The notes under the pieces were generated by a model that made no database searches, was not told the origin of the DNA, and saw nothing but the letters and a program-made list of their open reading frames with translations. Below are positions 1 to 9,308 of a stretch of DNA of 32,594 bases, piece after piece. Each line of letters begins with the position of its first letter. Within the stretch, counting starts at the first letter, position 1. The translations under genes were made by a program, and so were the position numbers. Source of the stretch: Deltaproteobacteria bacterium (GTDB lineage Bacteria > Desulfobacterota > Syntrophia > Syntrophales > UBA5619); the NCBI GenBank assembly GCA_021817825.1, contig JAKAFS010000042.1, positions 1 to 32,594 of the forward strand, written 5' to 3'.

Positions 1-487
1 ATCTCCAGCCCGCTGCCCCGGCCAATGGCGCCTGCGCCGTCTCGGTCGCCAGGTAGCCCGTGACCCCCACATTGTCCGTGGCCGTGAAGGTCGTGATCGG
101 GACCGTCAGGGAGGCGGCGGTCGCCGGAATCACGAAGGCCGTCACCGTCGGCGCCGTCGCATCGGCGGGAAAGCTGGTTGCATCGCCCGGGAACGTCCGG
201 GCGTTGATCTCGACAATGTTCGTGAAGCCGTCGCCGTCGGAATCGAGCGCTTCTATTGCCGTAAAGCTGTAATTGGCACCGGCGTAGGCGTTCCCATAGG
301 AATTGACATTGCCGCCGTTGTTTCCGCCGCCCGCCGGATGGCAAAGAGCGCAGGTGTTGAGCGCCGTGCCCGCTGTTCCATATTGGGTATTGAAAGCGGC
401 CAGATAGGGATTGCTCGCAACGGCCAGACCACCCATCGCGACGATCAGAAGCAGCGCCGATAGTGTTTTCCATGTCGTCTTTTTCAT
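1..487 (-). CDS. Secreted one-heme protein with calcium-type repeat (partial)
   Basis: The start is ATG at 487, preceded by a GAGGAAGGGAAAAAGAG ribosome site; the frame stays open to the left edge, so only the first 162 residues are seen. Residues 1-25 form a signal peptide (MKKTTWKTLS, then a hydrophobic run). One heme c motif, CALCH, lies at 46-50, followed by a Gly/Asn-rich stretch. A thrombospondin type 3-like calcium motif, DSDGDGFTN, is at 82-90. From about 112 the sequence resembles the beta-sandwich modules of large exported proteins of this phylum (a segment ending TATDNVGVTGYL). It lies downstream of the MtrA- and MtrB-like genes on the same strand, 67 bases after the barrel gene, so co-transcription is likely. 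Inference: an exported, possibly surface-exposed, electron carrier working with the conduit. No orthologue with a known function is recognised. Confidence 0.8.
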   Translation of the reverse strand, partial: MKKTTWKTLSALLLIVAMGGLAVASNPYLAAFNTQYGTAGTALNTCALCHPAGGGNNGGNVNSYGNAYAGANYSFTAIEALDSDGDGFTNIVEINARTFPGDATSFPADATAPTVTAFVIPATAASLTVPITTFTATDNVGVTGYLATETAQAPLAGAAGWR

Positions 488-510
488 CTCTTTTTCCCTT
501 CCTCTTAGGG

Positions 511-541
511 CTCTGCCGGGCAAACGGGCTTCGCGGCAGAG
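511..541 (-). other. Intercistronic stem-loop
   Basis: A perfect 8-bp inverted repeat (CTCTGCCG at 511-518, CGGCAGAG at 534-541) lies between the barrel gene stop and the start of the one-heme gene. No T-run follows it, so it is more likely an RNA-processing or stability hairpin, or a leaky terminator, than a full intrinsic terminator. Confidence 0.5.
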
Positions 542-554
542 GTATCCCTTCCGT

Positions 555-2606
555 CTAAAAGCGATAGCTCATCTGGATAAATCCGATATCCGCCCGGTAC
601 GAGGAATCGCGGTAGGCGCCGGTAAGATAATTAGGGGTTCCCCCCGACAGCGGCGTGTAGAGATATTCGTCGTACTGGGCATCGCTGTAATCGAATTTCT
701 CATGGGCGTATCCCACGGTCACGGAAAGCTCCCGCATCGGCTGGTAGGTCAGCTTGGCGACATAGGAGGTCAGGGTGTAACTGTCCCAGTTTCCGATGTC
801 CACATTGTCCTGGGTTCTTCCGGCCGGCAAGCCGGACAGATAAGAGAAGTCAGCGGACCCATCCGATTTTATGCGGCTGTAGGCAAGGTTCAGCGTCCAT
901 TGCTTCGGAACGATGTACACCTCCGTACCGGCCCCGTAGGCATAGTTGTAATTGACTTGGGTCACGGTCCAGTTGCTCGGAATCGACGTCTGCCGCTGCG
1001 TCTGACTGAGCAGGGCCCTCTGGTAATCGTAGTTGCCGAAGAGTTTCACCCGCTTCAGGAGCAGGTAATCGACATAGAGGTTCAATTCGTTATCCGATTG
1101 TTCATCCATCCCCAGGATGGCTTCCGTATAGCTGGCCCTGGACATCTTGACCCCTGCCGATATATTGAGATCCGCCAGCGGGGTCAGGTCGACGCCGGCC
1201 TTCCAGGTGTCCTTCTTCTGGCTGGCCGCATCAAAGCGCCGGACCCATGTATCGGGATTGGCGGCATCCACGGCCCGGTCGATATCGCCGGTCCGGTCCA
1301 GCCTTTCATATCCCAACCGGGCCGTCAGCGTATCGAGGCCGTTCCACCGCAACTCCGTGGCATAGAGGTTGTCTCTGGTCCGGGTGCTGTCTATCCGGCT
1401 GCGGTGGGTGTCCACGTAGGCCAACGAGCCGCTCAGATAAAAATGCATGGGCAGTTTGAACCCGAGCTCGGTCCCATAGCGGTTCTTGCGGTCATCGAAG
1501 AGCGTGTTGGTGAAGACGGCGGGGACAAGGCTGGGATCCGTCGTCGTGATCCGGTCGGACTTGTTTTTTCGATTGTAAGAGCTGAAAGAAATCTGGGCAT
1601 CCAGGAAATTCAGCGGGCTGGACTTCAAAACGAATGCGGCGTTGTCATTCTGGACCTTTCCATTGAAGACGCTGCTCGTCAGGGCGATCGGCTGCACACC
1701 GAGGTTGGTCAAATAAGAGGTCGACAGGTTGGCCGCCGACCGGGATGTCGAACTGGACAGGTTGAAATTGAAGCTGCTCTGGTAGGGCAGACGGATGGCC
1801 CCCTTCAGGTCAAGCTTCGAGCTGTTGTTGTCGGGGGCGATGGTGTACACGTCCGTTTGTGCCGCCATGACCGCATTGGTGGGATTCCGAAAATACAGGT
1901 TGTTGTTTCCATCCATAAATTGGCTGTAGAAATAGCTCAGGGAGACAAAGACGGGCTTCCCGGCATACCCTGCTTCCATCTGAAAGTTGTTCGTCGTTCT
2001 GTCCACGGGCATGGGAACCTCGATGGCGATATTGCCCGGGGAAAATCCGGCCACCCCCACCGGAAAGACGCCCCTGCTCTGCTCCTGGTTCGCCTTGGCG
2101 CTGAAGAAGAAAGGTTTCAGGAGATCCAGTTTGAAGCCCGCGCCGTAGGACTTGCGGGTCGTCGAATAATCGAAGGTGTTCCAGGTGTTGACATTGGTGG
2201 TCGGCGGGTGGGTCGGATAGGTCAGACGGTTGGACCCGATGCCGTTGTAAATCGATTGGGCGTCATTGGTCAGATGGTGGGGAAGCTCGTTGAAATGGGC
2301 ATCGATCCGGTAACTCCCCCATTTTCCGCCATCGACCTCATAGCGCTGGGTATCGTAGCCGATATCGGCAGCCTCGGCGTCCAGGTGATAGCCCTCCTGG
2401 CGATACCGGGCGTCGAACCCCACAGAGAGCCCCTCCTGGCGGTCCCGGTACTCGTTGAATTTTGCTTCGTTGCCCCCCACCTGCGACACGATCCCGGTGG
2501 CGTAAACGGTCACGTCCAGAGGTTTCACGGCGGCTTTTTCCTCGGCAGCGGGAGCATTCACCGAAAATATCAACGTAAGCAGCAAAGCGCAGGTTATTTT
2601 TTTCAT
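555..2606 (-). CDS. mtrB: MtrB/PioB-family outer-membrane beta-barrel protein
   Basis: This 683-residue protein has a signal peptide (MKKITCALLLTLIFSVNAPA) and then a long series of alternating aromatic/polar strands rich in Tyr, Asn and Ser. It ends SYRF, the terminal Phe expected of outer-membrane barrels. MtrB/PioB proteins form the porin sheath through which a decaheme cytochrome passes electrons across the outer membrane. The decaheme gene is 12 bases upstream, with a GGGGG ribosome site between them, so the two are an operon. Odd point: the only Cys is in the signal peptide, so the mature barrel lacks the N-terminal CxxC found in Shewanella MtrB. PioB and DmsF are equally good family names; the electron donor and final acceptor cannot be read from the sequence. 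Confidence 0.88.
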   Translation of the reverse strand: MKKITCALLLTLIFSVNAPAAEEKAAVKPLDVTVYATGIVSQVGGNEAKFNEYRDRQEGLSVGFDARYRQEGYHLDAEAADIGYDTQRYEVDGGKWGSYRIDAHFNELPHHLTNDAQSIYNGIGSNRLTYPTHPPTTNVNTWNTFDYSTTRKSYGAGFKLDLLKPFFFSAKANQEQSRGVFPVGVAGFSPGNIAIEVPMPVDRTTNNFQMEAGYAGKPVFVSLSYFYSQFMDGNNNLYFRNPTNAVMAAQTDVYTIAPDNNSSKLDLKGAIRLPYQSSFNFNLSSSTSRSAANLSTSYLTNLGVQPIALTSSVFNGKVQNDNAAFVLKSSPLNFLDAQISFSSYNRKNKSDRITTTDPSLVPAVFTNTLFDDRKNRYGTELGFKLPMHFYLSGSLAYVDTHRSRIDSTRTRDNLYATELRWNGLDTLTARLGYERLDRTGDIDRAVDAANPDTWVRRFDAASQKKDTWKAGVDLTPLADLNISAGVKMSRASYTEAILGMDEQSDNELNLYVDYLLLKRVKLFGNYDYQRALLSQTQRQTSIPSNWTVTQVNYNYAYGAGTEVYIVPKQWTLNLAYSRIKSDGSADFSYLSGLPAGRTQDNVDIGNWDSYTLTSYVAKLTYQPMRELSVTVGYAHEKFDYSDAQYDEYLYTPLSGGTPNYLTGAYRDSSYRADIGFIQMSYRF

Positions 2607-2618
2607 GATTTTTACCCC

Positions 2619-3527
2619 CTATCTGACGTTGAATTTCCCTCGTGTGGATGGGCCGTTGTTTCCATGGATATTCGAATGACAGTTCAAACAGGAGTGGGCG
2701 AACATCCGGTTGGAAGGCTGCGGCCCGCTGAAGGTGTCGAAGCGGGTGTAGGCGTTGGACGGGTGACCGGCCGTGTTGTGGCAGCTCTGGCAGAGCATGG
2801 GAACCCTGTTGGTGAGCAGCTTCGAGTGGTTGCTGCCGTGGGGCGCATGGCAGGAGAGGCAGTTCTCCTCCACGGGCGGATGAGCCCACATAAAGGGCCC
2901 CCGCTTTTCGGCATGGCATTGATAGCAGAGTTCATTGGTGGAAGTGCCCTTGATCATCTTGGCGGAGAATCCGCCGTGCGGATCGTGGCAACTGGTGCAC
3001 TTCATCCCCTTTTCCTTGATGGGGTGGTGGGACTGCTTGCCCGTCTGGACGGCGATATCCCGATGGCAGGTGTTGCACAGTTCCGGCTCCCTGGTTTTGA
3101 GGTTTTTCTTCGTTGTCGAATGGGCGGTATGGCAGGAATCACAGGAGACGCCGGCCCGCTCGTGTTTCCCGAGATCCCAGAAGGCCGTTGCGGACTCCTC
3201 GTGGCAGGCGAGGCATCGGGCCGATTTCACCCGGGCATCTTTTGTCTTCTTCCCGAAGGCGATGATGCTGCCCTTTTCGCTGGGTTTCTTCACATGGTCG
3301 CCGCCGGCGCCGTGGCAGCTTTCGCAGCCGTTCTTGTTCGCCGGTGAGTTAGGAACGGCTTTTTGACCGTGGAGGGAGGGCAGGTAGCTGTCATAGTATC
3401 CTGTGTGGCAGCCTTTGCACATCGCAGCGCCTACCAGGGGCTCGCTTCCCCATGCCGACGTCGCCGTGAAACAGCCCCAGAGGAGCAAGAAAGGAATGAA
3501 GCCCTGAAATGCCATGCGTTTTTTCAT
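2619..3527 (-). CDS. mtrA: Decaheme c-type cytochrome, MtrA/DmsE family
   Basis: The 302-residue protein has an N-terminal signal peptide (hydrophobic 8-27) and exactly ten CxxCH heme motifs, starting at residues 37, 68, 105, 129, 151, 177, 201, 223, 246 and 280. Length and heme count match MtrA/DmsE/PioA cytochromes, which sit inside an MtrB barrel and carry electrons between periplasm and cell surface. Extra His residues spread between the motifs are candidates for the second axial ligands. The start ATG at 3527 is preceded by AAAAGGGGGGG. It is the first gene of the operon with the barrel and the one-heme secreted protein. The family assignment is firm; whether the conduit reduces outside acceptors or takes up electrons is open. 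Confidence 0.93.
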   Translation of the reverse strand: MKKRMAFQGFIPFLLLWGCFTATSAWGSEPLVGAAMCKGCHTGYYDSYLPSLHGQKAVPNSPANKNGCESCHGAGGDHVKKPSEKGSIIAFGKKTKDARVKSARCLACHEESATAFWDLGKHERAGVSCDSCHTAHSTTKKNLKTREPELCNTCHRDIAVQTGKQSHHPIKEKGMKCTSCHDPHGGFSAKMIKGTSTNELCYQCHAEKRGPFMWAHPPVEENCLSCHAPHGSNHSKLLTNRVPMLCQSCHNTAGHPSNAYTRFDTFSGPQPSNRMFAHSCLNCHSNIHGNNGPSTRGKFNVR

Positions 3528-3897
3528 TCTACCCCCCCTTTTCTTAAAGGCCTGCCCGGAAGAATGGTTATTCCACTCTATCGACCAATCCCATTAAAAG
3601 CCGAGAAGCCCATGACATACGACATAGCGATTCTTTTTTAGCAAGCTACGCCCCCTACCGCAGGCAGTAAATCAGAATTGATTGGGGGCTTAATGATACG
3701 TAAAACCTACCGTGAGCCCTCAAGCGGATTGAACGTGCAAAGATCCTCGGGCCCGTTGCCTCATTAATAGATGTGACCGAAGGGGAGAGATGTTGGATAC
3801 GTAGGACGTATAAATGACGTGACCGTGACTCACGGTTCTTGTTGATAGAGAAAGGCGCGCGCCTACGGCCGATGACGCGCGCTTCCCTCTTTAGGAC
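3528..3897. other. Non-coding region upstream of the cytochrome operon
   Basis: No convincing gene. It holds several inverted repeats (3797-3811, 3822-3836, a 10-bp palindrome GGCGCGCGCC at 3854-3863, and an imperfect 15-bp stem 3847-3861/3876-3890). The modules GATACGTA (3695-3702 and 3796-3803) and ACCGTGA (3709-3715 and 3822-3828) each occur twice, in the same order. It probably carries the control sites of the mtrA operon. No c-di-GMP riboswitch core was seen here. Confidence 0.5.
3797..3836. promoter_or_regulatory. Two adjacent palindromes, operator-like
   Basis: ATACGT-AGG-ACGTAT (3797-3811) is a perfect 6-3-6 palindrome. Ten bases on, ACCGTGA-C-TCACGGT (3822-3836) is a perfect 7-1-7 palindrome. 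Single half-sites of both recur about 100 bases closer to the mtrA start (3695-3702 and 3709-3715). The arrangement fits binding sites for dimeric regulators; the regulator is unknown. Confidence 0.45.
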
Positions 3898-4074
3898 CTA
3901 ACAGGGTGTTGAAAAACACCTTCTGTTGAAGGCTGTTCAAAAACGGTTAGAGGCAAGGCGCGCAAAACCTGAGGAATGAGGCGCACTTTAGGTACGCCGT
4001 ATGCCTTCCCCCGCGAAAGCGGGGGAAGGTCGCAGCGCAACGCAGCAGGTGAGCGTTTTCCAACAGCCTGCTAA
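3898..4074. repeat. Dispersed intergenic repeat, copy 1
   Basis: A 177-base element with imperfect terminal inverted repeats: 3898-3917 against 4055-4074 matches at 16 of 20 positions. A second inner left arm, GGCTGTT at 3931-3937, pairs perfectly with AACAGCC at 4062-4068. The core contains 'GAGGCGCACTTTAGGTACG' (3979-3997) and 'CAACGCAGCAGG' (4038-4049), both shared in diverged form with 28378-28503. Nested inside are a GAAA-loop hairpin with a 6-bp stem (3905-3920) and another with an 11-bp stem (4004-4029). It encodes no protein. It resembles a repeat class I recall from Desulfobacterota genomes that is probably moved in trans. Confidence 0.75.
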
Positions 4075-4104
4075 AAGCGATGGCGATCCGCCTCCTGAGG
4101 TTCC

Positions 4105-4383
4105 CTAGGGAGCGGTCGACTCACAGCGTTTGGGAATGACCTTTCCGTTTTTTTCTTCATAGACCTGAACGGCAGAGGCCTGGTTGGAAATATTCCCGTT
4201 CACCAATAAAAACACATTGTTTTCGATGCAGAAGGAACTGACCGAAGTCGTGCCCTCACCGGAATAGCTCCGGAAGAGTTTCTTTTCCCGGGAGAGGTCC
4301 TTCGATTCCTGAATGGCCTGAAGGGGCGACGCCGCCCCAAAAGCGATCGCAAGCCCCAAAGCCCACATCAATACTCTGTTCAT
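4105..4383 (-). CDS. Small exported protein of unknown function
   Basis: The 92-residue protein has a clear signal peptide (MNRVLMWALGLAIAFGAASPLQA, likely cut after QA at 23), leaving about 69 mature residues. These include two Cys (in SFCIENN and KRCEST) that could form a disulfide, and a predicted beta-rich centre (NVFLLVNGNISNQASAVQVY). I do not recognise a family. The ATG at 4383 follows an AAAGGAG ribosome site that lies in the stem of a hairpin (separate entry), and an AT-rich promoter-like stretch sits near 4440-4490. It stands alone between a repeat element and a kinase gene on the same strand, 243 bases downstream of the kinase stop. Confidence 0.65.
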   Translation of the reverse strand: MNRVLMWALGLAIAFGAASPLQAIQESKDLSREKKLFRSYSGEGTTSVSSFCIENNVFLLVNGNISNQASAVQVYEEKNGKVIPKRCESTAP

Positions 4384-4388
4384 CCTGT

Positions 4389-4423
4389 GCTCCTTTCGTC
4401 ACCGTTAAAAACTCGACGAAAGG
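4389..4423 (-). promoter_or_regulatory. Hairpin that covers a ribosome binding site
   Basis: In the mRNA of the small exported protein, CCTTTCGTC (4423-4415) pairs perfectly over 9 bp with GACGAAAGG (4400-4392) across a 14-nt loop. The 3' arm contains most of the Shine-Dalgarno AAAGGAG, which ends 6 bases before the ATG. Closing this stem would block translation, so it is a candidate translational switch. Confidence 0.5.
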
Positions 4424-4626
4424 TTAGCAACAACCTTGCCACCGACAGCCATATATATAAATAATTGTATTCATTATATATTCATAAGAAAGGCACGCCG
4501 GAACGCTTCCACGCCGAAGCGCTTTTCCTACAGCATACGAGAAGGCCGGAGCCTTGAATGCGATCTAACCATCTTGAATAATGAGCTTAATGGCTAAAAG
4601 GATTTCCCTTCACAGGGGTGGAGGAT

Positions 4627-6867
<2,241 letters not shown>

Positions 6868-7261
6868 CGCAGGGCCTCATCAGACCGGGCATTGCCTGCC
6901 GGTCGCTACAGAAAGGATCGCGCTTCCCGTCCTTGGGAACCTCACCGATCCAGGCCCCCGCCGGAATCTCCCGGTTGGCAGGAACGCCCAAAACCCGGAG
7001 ACATCCTGTCGCCGGACTGCGATGCACGGACAACTGATGGCCTGTCACGCCTGGCAGCCTTTGGTCAAGCCACTGAAAGCAGCAGGATGGGTTTCGGGCA
7101 GAGGGCGGTGGTGCCGGAGGTCCTCCTGATCAGATCCGCATCATGATTGCCATTCTACATGATTGATCCACCGGGAGCAAGCATTTCCGGGCACAGGAAC
7201 CGCTTGCCGGATATACCCCCGTAACACCGAACGGCCTTTCGCGCATTTCCGGATTTTTTAT
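6868..7261. other. About 390 bases with no convincing gene
   Basis: Only short open frames without family resemblance or good ribosome sites are present. Part of the minus strand (about 7048-6870) reads as a moderately protein-like stretch overlapping the kinase start, which could be a decayed gene remnant. The region should hold the kinase promoter; none stands out. Confidence 0.4.
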
Positions 7262-7290
7262 TTGACAAATCCGGCAGAGAGGTTTATGTT
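7262..7290 (+). promoter_or_regulatory. Sigma-70 promoter of the citramalate synthase leader
   Basis: TTGACA (7262-7267), a 17-bp spacer, then TATGTT (7285-7290). Transcription would begin near 7297, giving a 5' leader of about 244 nt before cimA. Confidence 0.7.
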
Positions 7291-7355
7291 TCCACCACGT
7301 ATGAATTATTTATTTCGTTTGGGGTCGGAAGGGTAATGAAACAGGTTTTTGCAGA

Positions 7356-7402
7356 GATAATTTACGGGGGAATAATTATCGGGCCCACATAGGGGGCCTG
7401 AT
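7356..7402 (+). promoter_or_regulatory. Structured leader RNA upstream of cimA
   Basis: GATAATT (7356-7362) pairs with AATTATC (7374-7380). ATCGGGCCC (7378-7386) pairs with GGGCCTGAT (7394-7402) with one G.U pair; the two helices share ATC. GATAA (7356-7360) plus CGG (7365-7367) could instead pair with CCGTTATC (7445-7452), the left arm of the downstream terminator, forming an antiterminator. No T-box sequence (TGGNACCGCG) and no branched-chain-codon leader peptide are seen; the short frame at 7301-7336 reads MNYLFRLGSEG. Confidence 0.5.
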
Positions 7403-7440
7403 CGGGGAATAGTCTAAGCAAAATAAGACAAAAAACGACG

Positions 7441-7478
7441 AAATCCGTTATCAGGCGCAAGCCGGTAACGGATTTTTT
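7441..7478 (+). terminator. Intrinsic terminator (attenuator) in the cimA leader
   Basis: AAATCCGTTATC (7441-7452) pairs with GGTAACGGATTT (7464-7475). Inside it is a GGC-GCAA-GCC tetraloop hairpin with one bulged A, and a run of six T ends at 7478. It lies 62 bases before the cimA ATG and downstream of the promoter, so it should stop leader transcription unless antitermination occurs. Confidence 0.8.
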
Positions 7479-7540
7479 ATTTCCAGGGAGGTTCCGCCCC
7501 AACAGCAGGACCAAGCCGGAAATCAATCAGGAGAGGGATC

Positions 7541-9136
7541 ATGAAAGCACAGCAGGTCTTCATCTACGACACGACGCTCAGAGACGGGACGCAGGGGGAA
7601 AAGATCAACTTCTCGGCGGAAGAGAAGCTGCGGATCGCCCAGCGCCTCGACGAGATGGGATTCCATTACGTCGAAGGGGGATGGCCCGGCTCCAACCCCA
7701 AGGACGCCCGCTTCTTTGAGATGGCCAAGGGACAGAGGTTCAAGAACGTCCGGCTGACCGCTTTCGGCAGCACGCGCAAGGCTGGCACCCGGCCCGAAAG
7801 CTGCCGGAACATCAGAGCCCTCCTCAAGGCCGAAACGCCGGTCGTCACCATTTTCGGAAAAAGCTGGGACCTCCACGCTACGGAGATCCTCGGGGTCACC
7901 TTGAAGGAAAATCTGACGATGATCCATGATTCCCTAATCTACCTGAAGGAGAAGGGCAAAGAGGTCATCTACGATGCGGAGCACTTCTTCGACGGCTACC
8001 GGAAAAACCAGTCCTATGCCTTAAAAACGATCAAGACGGCCTTCGACGCCGGAGCGGACTGGATCGTTCTTTGCGACACGAACGGGGGGACGCTGCCGCA
8101 GGACCTCACCGCAGCCGTGCAAAAGGTGGCGTCCCTGGTCCCCTTGGACCGCCTGGGCATCCACGTTCACAACGACTGCGGCCTGGCCACGGCCAACACC
8201 CTCGCGGCCGTCCAGGCGGGCGCAACCATGGTCCAAGGGACGATCAACGGCTACGGCGAACGGTGCGGGAACGCCAATCTCATCTCCGTCATCGCCAACC
8301 TCCAGCTCAAGATGAACCGGAGGTGTCTGACCGCAGCGGCCCTCGGACAGCTGACGAACCTCTCCTATTACGTCAGCGAGGTCGCCAACGTCCGGCCCGC
8401 CCCCTACCGGCCTTTCGTCGGGCAGAGCGCCTTCGCCCACAAAGGCGGGGTCCATGTCAGCGCCGTCGCCAAGAACCCCGAGGCCTACGAGCATATCCGC
8501 CCGGAGTTGGTGGGCAACTACCAGCGGATTTTGGTCTCCGACCTGGCCGGAAAGAGCAATATCGCCTCCAAGGCCAAAGAGTTCGGCATCGACGTCGGCC
8601 GCGACGACGCCATGAACAAGAAGATCGTAAAGGAGATCAAGCATATGGAGGACCAGGGGTACCAGTTCGACGCCGCCGACGGATCGCTGGCCCTCTTGAT
8701 GAAAAAGATCACCGGCGTCTTCAAGGAACCCTTCACGCTCCAGTGCTTCAACGTCACCAACAGCAAGGCCGGCCGCCACCCCTCCCAGTGTCTGGCCACG
8801 GTCAAGGTCTCCGTCGGTCGGGAGGTGGAACTGGCCGCCGCCGAGGGGAACGGTCCGGTCAACGCCCTCGACCATGCCCTTAGGAAGGCCCTGGTCAAAT
8901 TCTACCCCCGGATCAACGAGGTGCACCTGGTCGATTTCAAGGTTCGCATCGTGGAGGGAAGCGAGGGAACGGCGGCGCGGGTCAAGGTGCTCCTCGATTC
9001 GCGGGACACTGAGGAGTTGTGGAGCACGATCGGCGTCTCGGAGAACATCATCGAGGCCAGCTGGCAGGCCCTCGTGGACAGCATCCAGTACAAGCTGAGC
9101 AAAGAAAGGTTGAATAAAAACGCCCCGTCGGCCTGA
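7541..9136 (+). CDS. cimA: (R)-citramalate synthase
   Basis: The 531-residue enzyme condenses pyruvate with acetyl-CoA to (R)-citramalate, the first step of the threonine-independent isoleucine route. The HMGL-like TIM barrel (about 5-275) opens with DTTLRDGTQGE (10-20), with the catalytic Arg and metal-binding Asp. The metal HxH is in LGIHVHNDCGLA, and NGYGERCGNANL is the family's Gly-rich segment. The C-terminal part (about 400-525) is the LeuA-type dimer/allosteric domain, where isoleucine feedback usually acts. The length and YDTTLRDGTQGE signature match the CimA type seen in Geobacter-like bacteria rather than isopropylmalate or homocitrate synthase. The ATG has a strong GGAGAGGG site. 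Expression is likely set by the leader attenuator upstream. No other branched-chain amino acid genes are next to it. Confidence 0.93.
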   Translation: MKAQQVFIYDTTLRDGTQGEKINFSAEEKLRIAQRLDEMGFHYVEGGWPGSNPKDARFFEMAKGQRFKNVRLTAFGSTRKAGTRPESCRNIRALLKAETPVVTIFGKSWDLHATEILGVTLKENLTMIHDSLIYLKEKGKEVIYDAEHFFDGYRKNQSYALKTIKTAFDAGADWIVLCDTNGGTLPQDLTAAVQKVASLVPLDRLGIHVHNDCGLATANTLAAVQAGATMVQGTINGYGERCGNANLISVIANLQLKMNRRCLTAAALGQLTNLSYYVSEVANVRPAPYRPFVGQSAFAHKGGVHVSAVAKNPEAYEHIRPELVGNYQRILVSDLAGKSNIASKAKEFGIDVGRDDAMNKKIVKEIKHMEDQGYQFDAADGSLALLMKKITGVFKEPFTLQCFNVTNSKAGRHPSQCLATVKVSVGREVELAAAEGNGPVNALDHALRKALVKFYPRINEVHLVDFKVRIVEGSEGTAARVKVLLDSRDTEELWSTIGVSENIIEASWQALVDSIQYKLSKERLNKNAPSA

Positions 9137-9213
9137 GGCGACAAGCAAGCGGGCGCTGCGCTTCACTGGCTCCGGCAGAGGCCGAAAGCGGAAATCGCCG
9201 TTTTCTTTTCCCA

Positions 9214-9243
9214 TTGACACCTCCGGGTTGCCGTTCCTATACT
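9214..9243 (+). promoter_or_regulatory. Sigma-70 promoter of the MEMO-AMMECR1 gene
   Basis: TTGACA (9214-9219), an 18-bp spacer, then TATACT (9238-9243). The inferred start is near 9250, about 60 bases before the ATG at 9309. Confidence 0.7.
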
Positions 9244-9308
9244 AGGGCATCCCTTTGCATGAGAAAAGGGATCGCAAAGACCACAACCCCTGCGAAAGGA
9301 GAGTCGCC

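Noticed and set aside
411-3347. A 978-codon open frame on the plus strand across the cytochrome and barrel genes
   Set aside because: It is antisense to two well-recognised genes; the translation is Arg/Gly/Val-rich with no domain, a by-product of GC-rich codon use.
3528-3897. A c-di-GMP-I (GEMM) riboswitch upstream of the cytochrome operon
   Set aside because: Such switches precede cytochrome genes in Geobacter, but the conserved GGGCAAACC and GGGACGCAAAGC segments are absent on both strands.
6868-7146. A small protein gene on the minus strand upstream of the kinase
   Set aside because: The frame overlaps the kinase in another phase, lacks a ribosome site and matches no family; at best a gene remnant.
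7297-7480. A T-box leader or classical peptide attenuator before cimA
   Set aside because: No TGGNACCGCG sequence, and the small leader frame has no cluster of branched-chain amino acid codons.
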